DNA from: Candidatus Neomarinimicrobiota bacterium
Lineage (GTDB): Bacteria > Fidelibacterota > Marinisomatia > Marinisomatales > S15-B10
Reading direction: 5' to 3'
DNA: 64,000 nt
Assembly (NCBI GenBank): GCA_036476315.1
Contig: JAZGBI010000063.1
Span: 44,042-108,041, forward strand
The notes below the pieces were generated by a model. It saw only the letters and a list, made by a program, of their open reading frames with translations. It did no database searches and had not been told where the DNA came from. Below are positions 37,082 through 45,294 of the stretch, in pieces. A program made the position numbers and the translations under genes. How positions within the stretch are numbered: position 1 is the stretch's first letter; each line of letters begins with the position of its first letter.

Positions 37082-38729
37082 AATGTTTCCCCCAGTGATT
37101 CTTGAGTTTGTTGACAAGTTCGTCGTTAACACGCGTATCGACTGGAATTTCAACGACCGCGAGTTCCCTGGACTTAATGGCTCCCTTCAGCTGATCCTGA
37201 AGTTCAGCAAGACTCCCGGGTTGATATCCACGGATGCCGAAACTCTCTGCGTAGGCTTTGAAGTCCGGATTGTGGATGCGTGTGCCCACCGACCGGTTCC
37301 TCGTCATTCGCTGTTTCCAGCTGATGAGTCCGTAGTCGTTATCGTTAAAGACGATGATGATGAACTTTGTACCGAGACGCTTCGCTGTTTCCAATTCCTG
37401 AGAATTCATCAAAAAGCCGCCATCTCCCATTGCAGCCACGATCTGACGGTCTGGATCAACCAGGGAGGCGGCAATCGCCCCGGGGAGTGAAATTCCCATG
37501 CTCGCGAGACCGTTGCTCATAATGCAGCCGTTGGGACAGTAGGTGGGGAAATTTCTGGCGATCCACATCTTGTGACTTCCCACGTCGCTAATGAGCAGGC
37601 CATCGTCATGCAGGATTTCTCTGATGAGGTTGAGCACTCCTGGAATTGTAAAGGAATCGCCTTCTTTCAATTCATAGCTCCTGATGTCTTCCAGAATCTG
37701 CTTCCGGATCGACTCATACCACCGGGTATCGAAAGAAAACTTGGTGTCAGTCAACTGCTGATTCAGTTCCCAGAGTACCGCTGAAATATCGCTCACTACT
37801 TCGATCTCGGGATTGTAGTGTGCGTAGACTTCCGCGGGCACAAAGTCGATGTGGATGATTTTCTGATCGCCTTTTGGATTCCACTTTTCCGGGTCGTACT
37901 CCGCGATGTCGTATCCCACGGTGATAATGAGATCTGCCTTCTCCACGGCCTCCATGACGAAATCCTTAAAACCGAGTCCTATGCTTAATAAGGAGCAGGG
38001 CATGCCGTCGGATACGGCACCTTTTCCCATGAACGTGGAGACCACGGGCAGCTTGTGCCGGTCAGCGAGTCTGGTGAGGTGCTTGCTGGCGAGCTTCCTG
38101 ATGGCGCCGTTGCCGGCAATGATAAGTGGTCGCTTCGCCTTTTGAAGGAGTTCAATGGTACCGCGGATAGCCTTATAATCGGGCCCCGGCCGCCGTACAC
38201 GTTTTGGTGGTATGGGGGTGAGTTTCCGCGTTGCGTCCAGTTTTGCCACATCTTCCGAAAGTTCGATGTGGGTCGCCCCCGGTTTTTCAAGTTCCGCGAT
38301 CTTAAACGCCTTGCGCACGACCTCCGTGACACTGGCCGGGGAAGAAACCGCCGTGTTCCACTTGGTAATGGGTTTGAACATGGTTTCAATGTCCAGATAC
38401 TGGTGACTCTCGTGATGGAGGCGGCTGGTGCCCCCCTGGGCCGTAATGGCAACAACGGGCGCCTTGTCCAGGTTTGCATCGGCAATGCCAGTAAACAGAT
38501 TAGTAGCCCCGGGCCCGAGTGTGGATAGGCATACACCCGCCCTGCCCGTCAGCCTTCCCCAGACGTTTGCTATAAAGGCAGCCCCCTGTTCATGCCTCGT
38601 GGGGACAAACTGGATGGGAGAATCCTCCAGCGAAAAAAGGAGGTCCTCATTCTCCTCCCCGGGGATACCGAAAACATACTCTACCCCTTCATTTTCCAGG
38701 GAGCGAACAAATAGATCCGAAACTTTCAT
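37071..38729 (-). CDS. acetolactate-synthase-like ThDP decarboxylase, probable 2-oxoglutarate decarboxylase
   Basis: The 552-residue enzyme has all three ThDP-enzyme domains: catalytic Glu47 in R-H-E-Q-G, and the cofactor motif G-D-G-G-F-L-M-N-S-Q-E-L through N-D-N-D-Y-G. The sequence is closest in style to catabolic acetolactate synthase (AlsS). No regulatory subunit, ilvC or acetolactate decarboxylase is near; instead the next gene, overlapping by 11 bases, is an SSADH. Synechococcus sp. PCC 7002 has this gene order, and there the AlsS-annotated protein was shown to be a 2-oxoglutarate decarboxylase that closes the TCA cycle with SSADH (Zhang and Bryant 2011). I infer that role here; true acetolactate synthase is the alternative. 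AGGAGAAA precedes the ATG. Confidence 0.7.
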   Translation of the reverse strand: MKVSDLFVRSLENEGVEYVFGIPGEENEDLLFSLEDSPIQFVPTRHEQGAAFIANVWGRLTGRAGVCLSTLGPGATNLFTGIADANLDKAPVVAITAQGGTSRLHHESHQYLDIETMFKPITKWNTAVSSPASVTEVVRKAFKIAELEKPGATHIELSEDVAKLDATRKLTPIPPKRVRRPGPDYKAIRGTIELLQKAKRPLIIAGNGAIRKLASKHLTRLADRHKLPVVSTFMGKGAVSDGMPCSLLSIGLGFKDFVMEAVEKADLIITVGYDIAEYDPEKWNPKGDQKIIHIDFVPAEVYAHYNPEIEVVSDISAVLWELNQQLTDTKFSFDTRWYESIRKQILEDIRSYELKEGDSFTIPGVLNLIREILHDDGLLISDVGSHKMWIARNFPTYCPNGCIMSNGLASMGISLPGAIAASLVDPDRQIVAAMGDGGFLMNSQELETAKRLGTKFIIIVFNDNDYGLISWKQRMTRNRSVGTRIHNPDFKAYAESFGIRGYQPGSLAELQDQLKGAIKSRELAVVEIPVDTRVNDELVNKLKNHWGKHYAD

Positions 38730-38868
38730 GTAGGGTTTCTCCTGAAATCAGCTGAGACGGTGCTATCCGATTTTAATCGACTATCCGGTCCCAGTTGGGA
38801 ACGGTTCGGTTAAGATAAACTCCAGGTGAAAACAATACAACGGTGTCTTCGTCTGTGGGGAGAGTTTT

Positions 38869-39597
38869 CTAGTCTTCAGGTTCGTGGACCATGGGAACAA
38901 ATCGGACGGGAATGGAATCGCTTTTGGATATGTTCCCTTTTTCATCTTTTTCAATGATGATGAGATCCTGTCCCCACCACTGAGGTCCCACGGGGAGAAC
39001 CATTCGGCCGCCCGGCTTGAGCTGTTCCACGAGCTTTGGAGGAATTTCTTGGGGAGCCGCGGTCACAATAATCCGGTCGAAAGGAGCTTCCTCCGGCCAC
39101 CCTTGATATCCGTCTCCCACCCTGACAGTGATGTTATCGTACCCGAGTCTCTTGAGCCTTTTTTCAGCTTCAAGGCCGAGCTCCTCGATGATTTCGATGG
39201 TAAAGACGTGATGCACAAGATTGGAGAGGATCGCTGCCTGATACCCGGATCCGGCGCCGATTTCCAGAACGACATGATGAGTGTCTGCCTGGAGCAGTTC
39301 CGTCATGAGTGACACGATGTAGGGCTGACTGATGGTCTGGCCATGACCGATGGGCAGGGGGCCGTCTGAATAAGCCACAGGCCAGAGTGATTCGTCTACG
39401 AACAGATGACGGGGGATATCCTCCATGGCCTTCAGGACTCTCGGATCTTTCACACCTCGCGGCAGGATCTGGCGATCTATCATGGCTTTCCTCAGGGACC
39501 GGAATTCCGGGGGGTCCTGGACCTGGGCTCCACGGGAAGCGGAGGACCACACAATAATGGCCAGGAGCAGGTACCGGCTGGATTGCCACGTATACAT
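38869..39597 (-). CDS. pcm: protein-L-isoaspartate O-methyltransferase, exported form
   Basis: PCMT methylates isoaspartyl residues to start their repair. The core has M-x-D-R-Q-I, the conserved I-G-H-G-Q-T-I-S-Q-P-Y and the SAM loop L-E-I-G-A-G-S-G-Y-Q-A-A. From the ATG at 39597 the first about 24 residues form a signal peptide ending S-A-S-R-G-A, so the enzyme probably acts in the periplasm. An upstream in-frame ATG at 39630 would add 11 residues before the signal. The product is 242 residues. Confidence 0.9.
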   Translation of the reverse strand: MYTWQSSRYLLLAIIVWSSASRGAQVQDPPEFRSLRKAMIDRQILPRGVKDPRVLKAMEDIPRHLFVDESLWPVAYSDGPLPIGHGQTISQPYIVSLMTELLQADTHHVVLEIGAGSGYQAAILSNLVHHVFTIEIIEELGLEAEKRLKRLGYDNITVRVGDGYQGWPEEAPFDRIIVTAAPQEIPPKLVEQLKPGGRMVLPVGPQWWGQDLIIIEKDEKGNISKSDSIPVRFVPMVHEPED

Positions 39598-39868
39598 GTC
39601 ATTACCGCTCCGAAAGCGAAGGTAGGACATATTTCAGTCTCCGTCAAGTCTTTCAATCCTCGGTGGTTGGGTGGTTCCTATTGTTCCCGGTGATGAATGG
39701 TTCATTGTTTTTCAGCGCGATTGGGTGGCGAGTAAGACGGGCTAATGATTGAAAACAAGACCGAATCATCCTAAGTTTCAGTCGATTATCGGCGTCTTAT
39801 TTATCCGGTATAGACTTTTATCGGAGTGGACAAAAACTCCAGACAAGCAATCTGAAAGGGAAATAGTC

Positions 39869-41104
39869 ATGCCTGTTGAAGATCAGATCATTGCCATTAT
39901 TGGCGGAGCCGTTGCAGGGTCGGAGGCTGCACATGAGTTATCGGAGCGCGGGATGCGGTGCGCGGTGATTGAGCAGAATGATCTCCCTTACGGCAAGATA
40001 GAGGATGGTCTCCCGAAGTGGCACGAAAAACAGCGCAGGAAGGAAATGGATCTCATCGACTCCAGAATGGGCAGCGATCTGGTGGATTTTGTTCCCCTGA
40101 CGAAGGTTGGAAAAGACATTTCATTTGAGGAACTCCATGGTATGGATTGGAGTGCCATTCTGTTGGCAAATGGGGCCTGGAAGGACAGGTCCTTTCCCAT
40201 TCCTGAAGTTGAGGAGTACGAGGGGAAAGGTTTCTGGTATCAAAATCCATTTGTCTACTGGTTCAATCACCACGAGGAGCCTGCTTATGGAGGTGAAGAT
40301 ATTCTCATCCTGGACGACGCCCTCGTCGTAGGGGGTGGATTGGCTTCCATTGATGTGGTTAAGATCCTACAACTTGAGTTGGTAACGCGCACGTTGAATC
40401 AGAAGGGCAACGATGTCACGCTCAGAGAAATGGAACACAAGGGGATTCCCAGGATGCTCGAATCGCTCGGTGTTACATGGGATGAACTGGGACTCAAGGG
40501 ATGTTTTCTTCTTTACAGACGGGACATCACCAACATGCCGCTGGTAACCATCCCTCCCGATGCCGGTGAAAAGAAGGAAAAGGCCATCCGGAATACAAGG
40601 CGGAAGATTCTCAATAATGCGATAGAGAAATATCTGTTCAGGTTTCAGGACCATCGCCAGCCCACGGGTATTCTGATGGAAAATGGACGACTCGTGGGTC
40701 TTCGGATGATTGAAACGGATGTCATTGACCGGAAGGCTGTGCCAAAAGAAGGAACCGAACACGATGTCCGGGGATCCATGATCATCAGCTCAATCGGGAG
40801 TATTCCCGAGCCCATTGAAGGGATTCCCATGCAGTGGAACTGGTATGACATAGAGAGCGAAGAGACGGGAGAGGTCAACAATCTGAAACGTGTCTTTGGC
40901 ATGGGGAATGCCATTACGGGGAAGGGAAACATCCGTGTATCGCGGGTTAATGCCCGCGGGATCACAAACTATGTTCTGGATAACCATCTCCCGGAAGAAG
41001 GAGTAGATGTGGTATCTACCCGGGAGAAGATAAAATCGATGCAGGTCGCGGCTGGCTACGACGGTAACTACAGCAAGTGGGCGAAGGCTCACAGAAGGGG
41101 CTGA
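39869..41104 (+). CDS. ferredoxin-NADP reductase-like (adrenodoxin reductase family) flavoprotein
   Basis: The 411-residue product from ATG 39869 (AAAGGGA upstream) begins with an FAD motif I-I-G-G-A-V-A-G-S-E-A-A. The segment P-Y-G-K-I-E-D-G-L-P-K-W-H matches the P-Y-G-x-x-R-x-G-V-x-P-x-H of adrenodoxin reductase/FprA, and a second G-G-G-x-A-S-x-D-V motif binds NADP. The C-terminal G-M-G-N-A-I-T-G-K-G-N-I-R segment is also family-typical. It should pass electrons between NADPH and a ferredoxin or similar carrier. A longer frame from 39749 lacks conserved residues. It stands alone. Confidence 0.8.
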   Translation: MPVEDQIIAIIGGAVAGSEAAHELSERGMRCAVIEQNDLPYGKIEDGLPKWHEKQRRKEMDLIDSRMGSDLVDFVPLTKVGKDISFEELHGMDWSAILLANGAWKDRSFPIPEVEEYEGKGFWYQNPFVYWFNHHEEPAYGGEDILILDDALVVGGGLASIDVVKILQLELVTRTLNQKGNDVTLREMEHKGIPRMLESLGVTWDELGLKGCFLLYRRDITNMPLVTIPPDAGEKKEKAIRNTRRKILNNAIEKYLFRFQDHRQPTGILMENGRLVGLRMIETDVIDRKAVPKEGTEHDVRGSMIISSIGSIPEPIEGIPMQWNWYDIESEETGEVNNLKRVFGMGNAITGKGNIRVSRVNARGITNYVLDNHLPEEGVDVVSTREKIKSMQVAAGYDGNYSKWAKAHRRG

Positions 41105-41158
41105 TTGCAGCCACGCCCCAGACTTTCATCTATCCACCTGACGCTGTCGCCACGATTT

Positions 41159-41290
41159 TCACCAGTCATTGGAGATGCGCATACCAGGGCTAAAGGTGAT
41201 ATGTCCCACTCCTGCCAGTATTCTGAGATTCTTCCGTTGGTTCAGAATGAGGGTGACAGAAAATTCCGTAACTCGGTTTGTTGAGCCCAG
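41159..41290 (-). pseudogene. 3' remnant of an outer-membrane beta-barrel gene
   Basis: A 43-codon frame without a start codon, bounded upstream by TAG, reads as barrel strands: R-V-T-E-F-S-V-T-L-I-L-N, L-R-I-L-A-G-V-G-H, then S-P-G-M-R-I-S-N-D-W at the stop. The alternation and the terminal aromatic residue are what a last barrel strand looks like. The rest of the gene is gone; pncA lies just upstream on the same strand. Confidence 0.35.
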
Positions 41291-41348
41291 CTATTCACAG
41301 GAATAGATTGACCGTTTCATACAAGCAAGCCTATTTGAGCCGGCTCAT

Positions 41349-41906
41349 CTATTCTCCGGAAGCAACGAGAGCTCCGTTCCTTTTCATTTCTGTTAATGCC
41401 TTTTCGGAATCGCCGGGTTTCACATTCACACCCCGGATTCCATTTTCCACTACTGTGACTTTGAAACCTTCACTGAGTCCATCCGACACTGTCCCTTTCA
41501 CGCAATAGTCTGTAGCCAGGCCACAGACGGTGACGGTATCCACTTCCGCCAATTTCAAGCGTGAGGCCAGGTCCGTTCCGTCAAAGCCCGAATAGGCCTC
41601 CCTCTGAGCTGACGTGGCCTTGCTGATGACAGTAGCGCCCGGTGGAAGTTTCAAATCTGGATGGAATTCAGCGCCTATAGTATTCTGGACACAATGAGGG
41701 GGCCAAGGTCCCCCCTGGTCCTGGAAACTACAGTGATTGGCGGGGTGCCAATCCCTGGTAGCGAAGATAGGCTGGCCAGCTTCTTCGAACGTTCGAATCA
41801 ATCTGTTTACCACGGGAACGATCTTGTCGCCGTCGGTGACAGCGAGCGAACCCCCAGGACAGAAGTCGTTTTGGAGATCGACAATGATCAAAGCATGTTT
41901 AGTCAT
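41349..41906 (-). CDS. pncA: nicotinamidase
   Basis: PncA deamidates nicotinamide to nicotinate for NAD salvage. The 185 residues show the catalytic triad D10, K96 and C135 (A-T-D-Y-C-V) and the metal ligands D52, H54 and H58 in R-D-W-H-P-A-N-H. P-P-H-C-V-Q-N-T is also typical. pncB, the next enzyme of the route, lies upstream on the same strand across a 207-base repeat spacer, so the two work together even if transcribed separately. Confidence 0.95.
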   Translation of the reverse strand: MTKHALIIVDLQNDFCPGGSLAVTDGDKIVPVVNRLIRTFEEAGQPIFATRDWHPANHCSFQDQGGPWPPHCVQNTIGAEFHPDLKLPPGATVISKATSAQREAYSGFDGTDLASRLKLAEVDTVTVCGLATDYCVKGTVSDGLSEGFKVTVVENGIRGVNVKPGDSEKALTEMKRNGALVASGE

Positions 41907-41935
41907 GACTCAACCTCAATACCTGATGCGTGAAG

Positions 41936-42113
41936 AGAATTGACCATTGATTATTGACCATGGGAGACTGTTCCGCAGGAACTCCTTTGACCCGTAGGGT
42001 CTCCTGTGGAGGAGGAGATGGACCCACATTTGTATTGCCAATAACCTCTAACGTCTAACTCCTAACCCCGAACTCTTAACCCATAACTCATAACGCATAA
42101 CGTCTAACAGCTT
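41936..42113. repeat. word-repeat spacer between pncA and pncB
   Basis: The left part has attgaccattgattattgacc, the middle is copy B of the 47-bp element, and the right part reiterates taactcctaacccc, cataactcataacg and cataacgtctaac. No gene or terminator is supported. Confidence 0.7.
41970..42016 (+). repeat. 47-bp dispersed element, copy B
   Basis: It is identical to 1294-1340 except for one base (C for T at position 7, in the first hairpin loop). The three mini-hairpins (GTTCC-GCA-GGAAC, GACCC-GTA-GGGTC, CTCC-TGT-GGAG) are all kept, with the single change falling in a loop. Confidence 0.85.
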
Positions 42114-43337
42114 CTAGAGTTCGATTCTTTTCATCCGATCGTTGGGCAGATGTTCCCGCCCCACCTTTGCACACGGCTTGCCCTCCACCATCACCACGTC
42201 GGCCGTGAAATCGCATTGTCCCGCAAGGAGAGCGGAACCCACTCCGTAGGCGTCGGCAGGAACACGGTCGCGTTCGAACTGAGAAATTCTTTCCGCATTG
42301 AATCCTCCAGACACGATAATTCTCACGTGGTTGAAGCCTTCCTTATCGAGAGCTCTCCGCACGTTCCAGACGAGTTTTGGATTAACCCCGGCAGGATTTA
42401 TCCGTCCCATCTGTGAAACTACCGACTTGTCAACAATGGTACTGGATGTATCGAGGCGGACGCCCCACAGGCGTTCCCGCAGCTCACGAGCAACGGCCAG
42501 GGAAGTCCGCACGCTGTCGTTGTCGAAGTCCACGAGGGCGATAAGGTTCGTTTCGGGGAAATTGATATTAAACAATCTCGCGGCCGAGACCGTGTCTCCT
42601 CTACACGCAGCAATCAGGGCATGAGGGATCGTTCCAGCCCCGGAAGCACCCCACCATTCGCCCTGGGCGTCGGTGGAGACCGACGTCGCCCCTCCTACCT
42701 TGGCAGCGTAGCCATCGCCACCCTGCATGAACCAGTGGTCGAACCGGGCTGGAAAAAAGAGAATGGGTTTTTCACCGGCGGCTTCCGCAACGCTGCGAAC
42801 ATTGGTGGCAACCTTTGTTCGTCGACCGAGCACACCGAGGTAAATCGTTTCGAGGTGAACAAACTGATACAAGGGTCCTTCAATAGTCATCACGGTTTCC
42901 CAGGGAGAAATGGTATCCCCGTCCCTTAGAGTATTAACGGAAAGTTCTTTTGACGTGTCTTCCCACAGTTCGTCGAGCGCTCTCTGAAGGTCCAGCCGCC
43001 GTCTCTGAGCCTCCAGCATGTCTTCCTTGGAGTCATAGTAGAGGGCGCGAATTCTCTTCTTCAGGTCGATGTACTCATCAAAAAGTTCGTAAGCCTCTTG
43101 CCGGTTCTTGTAGTAGCCAGAGCCAAGTTTCAGTATTGCAACAGCTTCATCAACACCACAGAGAACCGCGTCCTTCTTTTGGAAGACCTGCATAAGGCAG
43201 GAGGTCCTTTGGTGGGTGTTCTCCAGCGCGACTTTGCCCCGCCAGAAGTAGACGTCACTCCGATAACCCCGCCGGATTTCATGAACGGGTATATCAAAGG
43301 TTTCGGGGGGAAGGGGCTTCCATTTCCGCTGACTCAT
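42114..43337 (-). CDS. pncB: nicotinate phosphoribosyltransferase
   Basis: The enzyme joins nicotinate to PRPP, giving nicotinate mononucleotide. The 407-residue protein has the type II fold features: N-T-H-Q-R at 40-44, R-R-T-K-V-A-T-N at 172-179, the F-P-A-R-F-D-H-W segment, G-T-I-P-H-A at 235-240 with the probable phosphorylated His239, and V-D-F-D-N-D. The neighbouring pncA supports the role. GTP- or quinolinate-specific relatives share the fold, but the pair with pncA favours nicotinate. Confidence 0.9.
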   Translation of the reverse strand: MSQRKWKPLPPETFDIPVHEIRRGYRSDVYFWRGKVALENTHQRTSCLMQVFQKKDAVLCGVDEAVAILKLGSGYYKNRQEAYELFDEYIDLKKRIRALYYDSKEDMLEAQRRRLDLQRALDELWEDTSKELSVNTLRDGDTISPWETVMTIEGPLYQFVHLETIYLGVLGRRTKVATNVRSVAEAAGEKPILFFPARFDHWFMQGGDGYAAKVGGATSVSTDAQGEWWGASGAGTIPHALIAACRGDTVSAARLFNINFPETNLIALVDFDNDSVRTSLAVARELRERLWGVRLDTSSTIVDKSVVSQMGRINPAGVNPKLVWNVRRALDKEGFNHVRIIVSGGFNAERISQFERDRVPADAYGVGSALLAGQCDFTADVVMVEGKPCAKVGREHLPNDRMKRIEL

Positions 43338-43478
43338 ACGTCTATCTCTCCGTACGATTTCTTAATTTACGGGGACTCACGGATATTTCTCAACTTATCA
43401 CTGATAATGTACAGAAAGTGAAACAATCTCTCGATTCTTCATGACTTCAGGAAGCCACCGTGGGAAAATGTGGTGACC

Positions 43479-43748
43479 ATGAAATGTCATATCATTGAAC
43501 GCGAGGAAGGATTGGAGATTACCGTTCACGATGCGGGGCCAAACGCGGGGAAGTTGCTCGAAGCATTCGGCGTTTGTCAGGAAAGGAAATGCGAATGCTC
43601 CGCAACGCAGCGTGAGAAACTGGCATCTATTGACGTGGCCTCCCACAGAAACAGCGTTGTGCTGACACTCAAACCGAAAGAGGGCGAGACGCTGGATAGA
43701 GACGAGATTGAAGACTGCCCGGACTTTACCCTGTCGGCGGTCAACTGA
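43479..43748 (+). CDS. hypothetical 89-residue Cys-containing protein
   Basis: I do not recognise this family. From ATG 43479 the 89-residue acidic protein has five Cys: C3, C33, C38 and C40 (C-Q-E-R-K-C-E-C) and C80. The cluster could bind a metal. A GTG at 43470 is an alternative start. It is divergent from pncB and ends 6 bases before the convergent barrel gene. It has no signal peptide or membrane segment. Confidence 0.55.
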   Translation: MKCHIIEREEGLEITVHDAGPNAGKLLEAFGVCQERKCECSATQREKLASIDVASHRNSVVLTLKPKEGETLDRDEIEDCPDFTLSAVN

Positions 43749-43754
43749 CGGATG

Positions 43755-44534
43755 TTAGAAGGTCAAAGGGAGTAGTTTTCTGAACCCCAATCCGAGGTAG
43801 ACGGCTCGCACATTCCGAAGATCTGTCTCGAGGTAGAATTCATCTTCATATCCTACCGTTATCAGGAATCGATTTCCCACATCCGTATTCAGTTCCGCTG
43901 ACAGCTCGTACCTTGTCAGGTTATCCTTTCCAGGGATAACATCGCTGATCTGATAGAAATATTCAAAATCGACGGCGAGGGAGGACCTCTTTATGTCCAC
44001 GTCCCAGAACAATCCTCCTTTTAGATAGGATGTTTTCTGAGTATCGTGAAGATAATCCGACATGTCGTAGGATAAGGCGAGTTCCGTGGTAAGGTGAGTT
44101 TCAGGGACCTGGAACAGGAAAGCACCCACACCCTGATTGTAGTGGTAGCGGATGGTGAGTTTTGACCCGGAACTGTGACGCATAGATACGATGGTAAACG
44201 TGTAGAGTCTGGGGAATGCGTCGAATTTACGGCTCGACTTGTACCGAAGGGTGGCAAATGTCTCGCGTCTAATGAAGACTCCGAGAAGCCTCAAGTCATA
44301 GAACGTGTTCTCCCGGACCCGTTTTATTCGATAATAGCCCAGTCCACCCCACTCATCCAGGTGAGCCGTTCCGGCCCGACCATAGTGGGTCCAAACCGGC
44401 AATTCTTCCGGGATGTTGTGTGGAAATATGACCGCGGGCAGAAATAGAAAGGTGAGAATAAGTTGGCTTCTTTTGGCCAAACGGATACGACGCCTAGCTC
44501 TTGATCCGGTATCCTTTGTGAAAGAGAAACACAC
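43755..44534 (-). CDS. outer-membrane beta-barrel protein (DUF2490/DUF481-like)
   Basis: The product has about 259 residues with a signal peptide (about 23-40, L-I-L-T-F-L-F-L-P-A-V-I-F). The mature part alternates aromatic and polar residues in 8-10 strands and ends with L-T-F, a barrel-type terminal Phe. W-T-H-Y-G-R near the mature N-terminus recalls DUF2490-type barrels, but the family is uncertain. The listed start is a GTG 41 bases inside the ABC permease gene; a TTG near 44480 is possible. It follows the exporter genes and may be its outer-membrane companion, which is inference. Confidence 0.6.
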   Translation of the reverse strand: MCFSFTKDTGSRARRRIRLAKRSQLILTFLFLPAVIFPHNIPEELPVWTHYGRAGTAHLDEWGGLGYYRIKRVRENTFYDLRLLGVFIRRETFATLRYKSSRKFDAFPRLYTFTIVSMRHSSGSKLTIRYHYNQGVGAFLFQVPETHLTTELALSYDMSDYLHDTQKTSYLKGGLFWDVDIKRSSLAVDFEYFYQISDVIPGKDNLTRYELSAELNTDVGNRFLITVGYEDEFYLETDLRNVRAVYLGLGFRKLLPLTF

Positions 44535-45294
44535 CCACGGCAGAAAAAAGAATTGTCATGGCCAGTGCAGCCATCAGGGAGACATGAAACGGTGAGTCTC
44601 CAACTCCCAGATCTGAATACCGGAGCCCATTGATGACATAATAGATTGGGTTGGCAAGCGAGAGGTTTCTCCAGAACCCTGGAAGCATGTTAATGGAATA
44701 GAAGACACCGCCCAGGAAGATAAGAGGTGTGATAAAGAAGTTGCCCATTGACGCAATGTTATCCCAGCTTTCCGCGACGATTCCCAGAATCAATCCGGCG
44801 CCGGAGAAGGCCCACGATACCATGAAAATGAAGAGGAATACGTAGATGGGGTGCTTCAGCGGCATCCCCACAATAATGATTCCCAGAAGCATCACCAGAA
44901 TTCCATTGATAAAACCGCGAACGGCCCCACCGATGATAAAGGATAGGGAAAGCTCAAGACTGCTCAATGGGGTAATGAGGAGGTCCTGCATCTGCTGAAG
45001 AAGTTTCATCTGAAGAACGCTGGAGGAAGTGTTGTTGTATGCATTCGTAATGACGTTCATCATGATCAGCCCGGGGAGGATATAGACAGTATACGGAACT
45101 CCGTCAATGGATGAAATTCTTCGCTGAAGAGTGAGCCCGAAAATGATGATATAGAGTGACGATGAAATAAGGCCCGGAATCACCGTCTGGCGGTATACGG
45201 CAAGAAACCGGGTGATTTCCCTGACCATGAGTGTCCGAAATCCTATCCAGTTGACGTATCCCAGGAAGGATGACATGGTGGCTTTCTTATTCAT
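44494..45294 (-). CDS. ABC-2 type exporter permease
   Basis: The 266-residue protein from ATG 45294 has six membrane segments and the ABC-2 features: a cytoplasmic N-terminus, Y-I-L-P-G-L-I-M-M and N-P-I-Y-Y-V-I-N-G-L-R near the C-terminus. It pairs with the ATPase just upstream: the start lies 8 bases inside that gene (GGGGAGAG ahead of it), so translation is coupled. Such pairs export drugs, lipids or polysaccharides. The divergent ribA-type cluster next door is a possible substrate source, which is inference. Confidence 0.88.
   Translation of the reverse strand: MNKKATMSSFLGYVNWIGFRTLMVREITRFLAVYRQTVIPGLISSSLYIIIFGLTLQRRISSIDGVPYTVYILPGLIMMNVITNAYNNTSSSVLQMKLLQQMQDLLITPLSSLELSLSFIIGGAVRGFINGILVMLLGIIIVGMPLKHPIYVFLFIFMVSWAFSGAGLILGIVAESWDNIASMGNFFITPLIFLGGVFYSINMLPGFWRNLSLANPIYYVINGLRYSDLGVGDSPFHVSLMAALAMTILFSAVGVFLFHKGYRIKS

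Noticed and set aside
36128..37105. 325-codon plus-strand frame
   Set aside because: Antisense shadow of the aldehyde dehydrogenase gene, which has all catalytic residues.
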